Source: an uncultured Micromonospora sp. | GTDB lineage: Bacteria; Actinomycetota; Actinomycetes; Mycobacteriales; Micromonosporaceae | NCBI GenBank assembly: GCA_937951935.1 | Contig: CALGAM010000219.1 | Coordinates: 1-8,973, forward strand | Length of the DNA stretch: 8,973 nt | Direction: 5' to 3' | Part shown: one piece after another, positions 4,711 through 8,973 of the stretch | How positions within the stretch are numbered: position 1 is the stretch's first letter | Layout: every line of letters begins with the position of its first letter | Position numbers and translations under genes: made by a program | Notes under the pieces: generated by a model | Seen by the model: only the letters and a program-made list of their open reading frames with translations | The model's database searches: none | What the model was told of the DNA's origin: nothing

Positions 4711-6583
4711 AGAACCGGGCCGGTGGGCCGATCAACTGCTGCTCGATCGGGGTGGCCGAGAGGAGCGCCCAGCGCAGCACCCGTCGGTTGACCACGCCGA
4801 CCATGTCGGCGCGGATCCGGGTCAACCAGCTCGCCGAGTCACCCAGCCCGAGTGCGAGGCCGGCCAGCTGGGCCTCGTGCGGCCGGAGCGGTTGCAGCAC
4901 CACCAGGTCGGCTCGGGCGACCACGTCGACGTCGACCGGCGCCAGTTCGTCGCGGACCACCAGACTCGCCTGCCAGCCCGGGCCGGGTTGGGTGTCGGCC
5001 GCGACCGGCCCGACGTCGACCACGACCAGCAGCGGTTGGAGCAGGGTTCCGGGCGGTCCCCCGACCGGCCGGCCGGGCGGGATGAGCGCGATGGGCGAAC
5101 TCGGGGCGCTGGCCCCGCGGACGAACGGCTCCCAGACCCGCGGTCGGGCCGTCTGCACCACGATCCGGGCGCCGAGTGCCATCGCCCGCAGTGCGATGAG
5201 CTGCGCCGCCCGGACCCCGCCGACCAGCACCGCCCGGGTGGTCTCGGGACGGAACAGCCGGGCGAGCACCGCCGACCCGTGCCGGTTGGTGCCGATCATC
5301 AGGCCGGCCAGCCCGATCGGCAGGTTCAGCGAGTCCACCGCGGAGGCGGCCATCGTGGTGTCGGGGGTCGCCGCGGTCGGGCCGGCGCCGAGCACTCCGA
5401 GCGGCAGGGTCGCGGCGACTCCGTCGAGGTGCTCGCCGTCCAGCCGCCGGGCGGCCGCGTGCTCGGCCGCGAGCAGCCGGCGCAGTGCCTGGACCGCGGT
5501 GACCAGGCCGGGCGCGGTGGGCGCGGCGAGTCGTACCGTCAGATCCACCCGGAGCGCCGAGCCGCTGCCCGTCCACGGACCGGCGCTGAGAGAGACGGTG
5601 GTCGCGGTGGCCGGCAGCGCCAGGAGCCGGGGAATCAGCCGGCGTCCGGTCTCGGTGCGCAGGTCCGGCCAGCGACGCAGGCGGAACGTCGTCTGCACCA
5701 GCCCGCCGAGCTGCACACCCTGCCAGCTCTCCCGGCCCGGCTGCACCCCGTCGTGCTGGGCCAGCTCCGCGAGTACGCCGAGCGCGGCACGTTCGCCCAA
5801 CGCCCGGCTCGGCACCGGCTTGAGACGTCGGCTCACCTTGCGGACCGCACTGGACAGCGCCCGGACGAGGTCCTCGTGGGACCAGCCGTCGGTCCGCAGC
5901 ACCCGCACGGCGAGCAGCACCCGCTCGTGCCCGAGGAGCCGGCCTTCGGTGAGCTGCCGGTACGAGTTCGCCGGGGTGCCGCCGCCGGCACTCAGCGTGG
6001 GAGCCGGTGCACCCATGATCAGGAGCTGGACCCGGGTGGGCGGGGTCTCCGGGCTGGGCGCCGGCAGCAGACTGGCCGGGGAGAGCAGGACCTGCGGGGT
6101 GTCGGTCAGCATCCCGACCTGGTCGCCGAGCTCCAGCACGGCGGTGAGGCCGTAGGCGTCGCTGATGATGGCGGCGGCGTCTCCGGCCAGCTCGGCCGCC
6201 ACGACCGTGGCACCGGGGTCGACGAGGTCGAGCAGTGCCTCCGGCGGGGCGGCGGGCCGGAGCGTGCGCTGCCGGCTGGCGTACCGCAGACCGATGCCGA
6301 TCCACTCGAACAGCCAGCGGCGGCGCAGCCGGATCCAGCTGAGCAGCACGAGGACGAGCGCGAGGAGGACTGCGCCGGCGACCACCAGCGTGCCCCGGCC
6401 GAGGGCGGCGAGGACGAGGGCCACCGCGACCTGAAGGGTCACGATCTGCCCCGCCCGCACACCGAGCGGGCCGGAACGGACCGGAGTGGACGCTGCCGGC
6501 AGCGGTGTCGGTGCCGACCGGTCCGGCCGGGTTCCACCGCCTCCGGCGGGCCGGGTCCTGTTGTCTGCCGCAGTTACCGTCAC
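4709..6583 (-). CDS. eccE: Type VII secretion protein EccE
   Basis: A 624-aa membrane-anchored component of the ESX/T7SS core. In mycobacteria EccE sits at the periphery of the EccBCDE complex. Layout: an unusual Pro/Ser/Thr/Gly-rich N-terminus of about 43 residues; two closely spaced helices at about 45-61 (AGQIVTLQVAVALVLAALG) and 65-84 (TLVVAGAVLLALVLVLLSWI); then the family-typical basic/aromatic block RLRRRWLFEWIGIGLRYASR (85-104); then a large soluble domain. An ESWQGVQLGGLVQTTFRLRRWPDL-like stretch in the soluble domain (about 290-315) also resembles EccE. Start: GTG at 6583 follows GGGGAGG by 8 nt; an in-frame GTG at 6616 lies upstream of that ribosome site and is rejected. It is divergent from eccB across 100 bp, which supports the assignment. 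A large rightward reading frame on the opposite strand is a GC shadow. Confidence 0.88.
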   Translation of the reverse strand: MTVTAADNRTRPAGGGGTRPDRSAPTPLPAASTPVRSGPLGVRAGQIVTLQVAVALVLAALGRGTLVVAGAVLLALVLVLLSWIRLRRRWLFEWIGIGLRYASRQRTLRPAAPPEALLDLVDPGATVVAAELAGDAAAIISDAYGLTAVLELGDQVGMLTDTPQVLLSPASLLPAPSPETPPTRVQLLIMGAPAPTLSAGGGTPANSYRQLTEGRLLGHERVLLAVRVLRTDGWSHEDLVRALSSAVRKVSRRLKPVPSRALGERAALGVLAELAQHDGVQPGRESWQGVQLGGLVQTTFRLRRWPDLRTETGRRLIPRLLALPATATTVSLSAGPWTGSGSALRVDLTVRLAAPTAPGLVTAVQALRRLLAAEHAAARRLDGEHLDGVAATLPLGVLGAGPTAATPDTTMAASAVDSLNLPIGLAGLMIGTNRHGSAVLARLFRPETTRAVLVGGVRAAQLIALRAMALGARIVVQTARPRVWEPFVRGASAPSSPIALIPPGRPVGGPPGTLLQPLLVVVDVGPVAADTQPGPGWQASLVVRDELAPVDVDVVARADLVVLQPLRPHEAQLAGLALGLGDSASWLTRIRADMVGVVNRRVLRWALLSATPIEQQLIGPPARF

Positions 6584-6647
6584 CGCGCTAGCCTCCCCTG
6601 GACGGGCATCGCGCACGAGCGTGCCCCTCCGCGATTCGCTCAGGGCC

Positions 6648-6654
6648 TATCGTA
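6648..6654. promoter_or_regulatory. Possible bidirectional -10 for eccE and eccB
   Basis: TATCGTA reads TATCGT (6648-6653) rightward and TACGAT (6654-6649) leftward, both TANNNT -10 matches. Starts would fall near 6660 for eccB (leader about 24 nt) and near 6642 for eccE (leader about 59 nt). No convincing -35 is seen on either side. The gap 6584-6683 also holds the inverted arms GGGCA/TGCCC (6604-6626 region), which could fold in the eccE leader. Confidence 0.4.
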
Positions 6655-6683
6655 TGGGCCGGACAAGGGGGAGAGGGGGCCGC

Positions 6684-8084
6684 ATGCCGTCGCGCCAGGA
6701 CCAGTTGCACTCGTACCAGTTCATGATTCAGCGGGTGGTCGGCGCGCTGGTGATGCGGGAGACCGACCCCGCGCAGTCACCGTTCCGGCGGGCGGCGGGT
6801 GCGACGTTGGCCAGCGTGCTCGTCGCGCTGATCGGCATCGGTGGCTCGGTGTTGTACGGCCTCTTCGTCGGCGGTGGAGCGACCAAGTGGAAAGACCCGA
6901 ACGTCGTCATCGTCGAGAAGGAGTCGGGGGCGCAGTACGTCTACCGCGACGGCAAGCTGCAGCCCGTCCTCAACTACACCTCGGCGGTCCTGGTCGCCGG
7001 TAAGGCCGGCCAGCCCAAGACCGTGTCGGTGTCGCGCAAGTCGCTGGAGAACGTGCCGCGGGACGTGCCGATCGGCATCCCGGACGCGCCCGACTCGCTG
7101 GCCCCGGCCGATCGGCTCATCTCGGACGGGTGGACCGTCTGCTCCGCACCGCGTCCCGGCGGCGAATCCCCGGCCCCGCTGTCGGCACTGCTGATCGGCA
7201 GCCAGGCGCGGGGCGGCGTCGCGATGGCGGAGGAGGCCCTGCTCGCCGTCCACCCCAACGGCTCCCTGTACCTGCTCTGGCACAACCGTCGGCACCTGAT
7301 CCGGGACCGGGAGTTGGTGATCAACGCCCTGGGCTGGAGTGGGCAGCGGCAGGTGCCGGTGGCCCCGGCCCTGCTCAACGCGCTGCCAGCCGGGGTGGAT
7401 CTGGCCCGGATACCGGTCAGCGGTGCGGGCGAGCCGTCCTCGCTGCTGCCCGGCGCCCGGGTCGGTGACGTCTACTTCGTCGAGCCGCAGGGTGGGGTCC
7501 GGCAGTACGCGGTGCTCAAGCGCGACGGTCTGGCGAACATCACCGAACTGCAGGCCAACATCCTGGTCACGGAACTGCGACAGCAGGACAAGCCGGAGGA
7601 GATACCGCAGGGCACCTATGCGAACACCCGCAGGTCCGGCGACCTGCTGCCCCCGGGCGAGGCGGCGCCGCCGGCCACCATCCCGAAGATGGTGGCATCC
7701 GAGAGCAGCGTGGTCTGCGCCGACGTCCCCGACGACGGCGGGGTGCGTTCCGTACGGATCGGCGCCGAGCTGCCGGATCTGACCAATGTGCCGCACACCA
7801 CCGCACGGTCGCCCGAGGGAGCGGGGCTCGCCGACCACGTCCTGGTCACCCCGGGCCGGGGCGTGGTGGTGGAGGCGGCCGCCGCGCCGGGCGCGACGGG
7901 CGGAGCGATCTCGATCATCACCGATCTCGGCCGGCGGCACGCGGTGGTCGGCGCCGATCTGCTGGGTGTGTTCGGGTACGGCAACGTACGGCCGAAGCGG
8001 ATGCCGGCCAACCTGGTGTCGCTGGTGCCGGCCGGACCGGCGCTGGATCCGGCGGCAGCCCTGGCTCCGGCGGGGCAGAAATGA
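6684..8084 (+). CDS. eccB: Type VII secretion protein EccB
   Basis: A 466-aa single-pass membrane protein of the ESX/T7SS core, with a short cytoplasmic N-terminus and a large extracytoplasmic domain. The opening MPSRQDQLHSYQFMIQRVVG (1-20) and the following ALVMRETDPAQSPFRR are the hallmark of EccB. The membrane helix is about 38-62 (AGATLASVLVALIGIGGSVL). Beyond it lie repeat-like segments of the elongated periplasmic fold and only two cysteines, C153 (TVCSAP) and C345 (VVCADVP). Mycobacterial EccB1 has a disulfide joining comparable positions, so a bond is likely here. Start: ATG at 6684 follows the purine-rich ribosome site GGGGGAGAGGGGG (6667-6679). An in-frame ATG at 6654 overlaps the predicted -10 and is rejected. 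The protein is near the short end of the family and ends in an Ala/Pro-rich tail. Confidence 0.95.
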   Translation: MPSRQDQLHSYQFMIQRVVGALVMRETDPAQSPFRRAAGATLASVLVALIGIGGSVLYGLFVGGGATKWKDPNVVIVEKESGAQYVYRDGKLQPVLNYTSAVLVAGKAGQPKTVSVSRKSLENVPRDVPIGIPDAPDSLAPADRLISDGWTVCSAPRPGGESPAPLSALLIGSQARGGVAMAEEALLAVHPNGSLYLLWHNRRHLIRDRELVINALGWSGQRQVPVAPALLNALPAGVDLARIPVSGAGEPSSLLPGARVGDVYFVEPQGGVRQYAVLKRDGLANITELQANILVTELRQQDKPEEIPQGTYANTRRSGDLLPPGEAAPPATIPKMVASESSVVCADVPDDGGVRSVRIGAELPDLTNVPHTTARSPEGAGLADHVLVTPGRGVVVEAAAAPGATGGAISIITDLGRRHAVVGADLLGVFGYGNVRPKRMPANLVSLVPAGPALDPAAALAPAGQK

Positions 8085-8110
8085 CTCATGGTGCTCGAAT
8101 AAGCTGTGCG

Positions 8111-8167
8111 CAACCAGCCCGACAGCGGGTTCGACCGGTGGTTGTCTTCGGATAGCCCGCACCGGGC
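8111..8167 (+). terminator. Possible terminator/attenuator structures after eccB
   Basis: Two nearby inverted repeats: CAACCA (8111-8116) with TGGTTG (8139-8144), enclosing CCCG-ACAG-CGGG (8118-8129); then GCCCG-CAC-CGGGC (8155-8167). They begin 26 bp after the eccB stop. They could end eccB transcription or form part of the leader of the WXG100 genes if transcription reads through. No T-tract. Confidence 0.35.
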
Positions 8168-8186
8168 CGAGAAAGGTACCCAAGGG

Positions 8187-8216
8187 TTGCGTCGGGCCGC
8201 TACCGTCGGCTATGGA
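8187..8216 (+). promoter_or_regulatory. Predicted promoter region of the WXG100 gene pair
   Basis: TTGCGT (8187-8192) is followed after 18 bp by TATGGA (8211-8216), giving a start near 8222 and a leader of about 107 nt. Alternatively, TACCGT (8201-8206) as -10 would start transcription at about 8212, exactly at an in-frame ATG. The two readings predict different N-termini for the first WXG100 protein. The rest of 8085-8328 holds no separate credible gene. Confidence 0.4.
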
Positions 8217-8328
8217 CGTGAGCCCTGTCCCGTCCGGCACGTCCGGAGCGGGGCGGTCACAGGTCGGGGCGTCCACAGTGGGCGTCCCGGTAACGGATAC
8301 GAGTTTCAGGGAGCGGGGTGACGTCGGG

Positions 8329-8646
8329 GTGTCCCAGACGCAGGCAGAAGCCGCAGTGATGCAGCAGACCGCCACCAAGTTCGAGCAGGTCGACCAGTCG
8401 CTGCAGAGCATGCTCAGCCGCCTGCTGAGCCAGCTCGAGGTGCTGCAGACCGCGTGGCGGGGTGCTGGTGGTCGTTCGTTCGAGCAGGTCAAGCTGCAGT
8501 GGGCGCAGAGCCAGGAGCGGATGCACCAGGCGCTCCGCGAGACCGCGAGCGCGATCCGCACCTCCGGTCAGCAGTACGACGCCTCCGACAGCGAGGCGGC
8601 GAGCCGGATCAGCGCGACCAACCAGCACATCAACCTGCCGCTCTGA
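8329..8646 (+). CDS. WXG100-family protein, EsxB/CFP-10-like
   Basis: A 105-aa helical-hairpin protein of the WXG100 family, the probable substrate or substrate partner of the adjacent ESX system. It should pair with the next gene product as an antiparallel four-helix bundle. The WxG turn is W43-R-G45 (QTAWRGAGG), flanked by two amphipathic helices (about 8-40 and 50-80). A C-terminal YxxxD export motif is visible at Y83-DAS-D87. No signal peptide, as expected. Start: GTG at 8329 gives MSQTQAEAAVMQQTATKFEQ, the usual N-terminus of this group. Its ribosome site is poor (GGGG 10 nt upstream, AGGGAG 15 nt upstream). The frame stays open back to ATG 8212, adding 39 residues. The next gene follows after 27 bp. 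Confidence 0.9.
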   Translation: MSQTQAEAAVMQQTATKFEQVDQSLQSMLSRLLSQLEVLQTAWRGAGGRSFEQVKLQWAQSQERMHQALRETASAIRTSGQQYDASDSEAASRISATNQHINLPL

Positions 8647-8673
8647 CATTTTCTCTGGGGAGGGAAGAATCCG

Positions 8674-8967
8674 ATGAGTGACGGCCTCCTTGTCGTCAAC
8701 TTCGCCGCGCTGCAGCAGGCGAGCGCGGACATCCAGAACGCGCTGAACACGCTCGAAGCCCAGCTCGACCAGCTCGAGCGCGACGCGGCACCGCTCGTGT
8801 CGACCTGGGAGGGTGAGGCGCAGCAGGCCTACGCGGTCCGGCAGGCGAGGTGGCGCCAGTCGCAGACCGAGCTGTCGAACATGCTTCGCGACATCAAGGT
8901 CGCGCTCGACGAGTCCGCCGCCGACTACCTGGCGACCGAGAAGAAGAACACCAGCCTGTTCCAGTAG
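8674..8967 (+). CDS. WXG100-family protein, EsxA/ESAT-6-like
   Basis: A 97-aa WXG100 protein with the classic layout: helix 1 about 10-40 (NFAALQQASADIQNALNTLE), WxG turn W45-E-G47 (VSTWEGEA), helix 2 about 48-86, then a short tail ending in SLFQ. It contains a YxxxE motif at Y85-LAT-E89. Length and turn position are typical of EsxA partners. ATG at 8674 follows a strong ribosome site GGGGAGGG (8657-8664) by 9 nt, much better than that of the upstream partner. It is second in a two-gene unit (27-bp gap) and stops 6 bp before the window end. It probably forms a heterodimer with the upstream product and is exported by the EccB/EccE-containing machine; the other components are expected beyond the edge. 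Confidence 0.95.
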   Translation: MSDGLLVVNFAALQQASADIQNALNTLEAQLDQLERDAAPLVSTWEGEAQQAYAVRQARWRQSQTELSNMLRDIKVALDESAADYLATEKKNTSLFQ

Positions 8968-8973
8968 GAACAG

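Noticed and set aside
4415..7003. A 862-codon rightward open frame opposite eccE
   Set aside because: It is an antisense GC shadow of eccE and part of eccB. Its translation is Arg/Gly/Asp/Gln-rich low-complexity sequence with no domain, while the opposite strand has clear EccE signatures.
8106..8321. A 71-codon frame between eccB and the WXG100 genes starting at GTG
   Set aside because: No ribosome site, spans the predicted hairpins and promoter, and has no recognisable motif.
8085..8328. Riboswitch or structured RNA upstream of the WXG100 genes
   Set aside because: Only short hairpins are present. I could not match any conserved riboswitch core, so it is recorded only as a terminator and promoter region.
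6777..8561. A 594-codon leftward open frame opposite eccB and the first WXG100 gene
   Set aside because: It runs across the intergenic gap and into the WXG100 gene, has no family resemblance and no ribosome site. EccB is unambiguous on the other strand.

Overview
The window is GC-rich actinobacterial chromosome. Codon third positions are almost always G or C, GTG starts are frequent, and there is half of an ESX / type VII secretion locus with WXG100 genes. The protein styles fit a non-mycobacterial actinomycete, most likely Micromonosporaceae (Micromonospora/Salinispora/Actinoplanes type). That genus-level placement is an inference from remembered family sequences, not from a search.

Left block (1-2481): a divergent regulator/efflux cassette. 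A leftward pair encodes an NADPH-dependent FMN (quinone-type) reductase followed by a DHA2-family drug:H+ antiporter that runs off the left edge. A TetR/AefR-like repressor is transcribed rightward from the opposite side of a 124-bp intergenic region. That region holds two near-identical ACAAC-N4-GTTGT palindromes 21 bp apart, placed symmetrically over two back-to-back promoter-like sequences. The simplest reading is an autoregulated detoxification switch: the repressor shuts off both its own gene and the reductase/efflux operon.

Middle block (2594-4711): three leftward genes of metabolic or membrane character. A PF04020-type four-helix membrane protein (called 'phage holin family' in databases, but not a phage gene) is followed by tandem GC hairpins. 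Next comes a GNAT acetyltransferase with a probable leaderless GTG start, which is translationally coupled (ATGA overlap) to a RarD-type EamA permease. Terminator-like inverted repeats lie after tetR, rarD and eccE.

Right block (4709-8973): one end of an ESX/T7SS locus. EccE (leftward) and EccB (rightward) are divergent across a 100-bp gap, in which the same TATCGTA sequence can act as a -10 element on both strands. About 245 bp after eccB lie two tandem WXG100 genes, an EsxB-like 105-aa and an EsxA-like 97-aa protein, 27 bp apart. The second stops 6 bp before the window end. EccC, EccD and the mycosin are not in the window. EccB and EccE are membrane-core parts of the secretion machine and the two WXG100 proteins are its probable heterodimeric substrate. 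Both WXG100 proteins carry a C-terminal YxxxD/E motif, and the first has an in-frame upstream extension with a possible leaderless start.

I see no tRNA, rRNA, CRISPR array, insertion sequence or clearly mobile DNA. No wholly new system can be claimed. The points most worth checking are the symmetric double operator, the alternative start of the first WXG100 gene, the double export motif, and the tandem hairpin pair.
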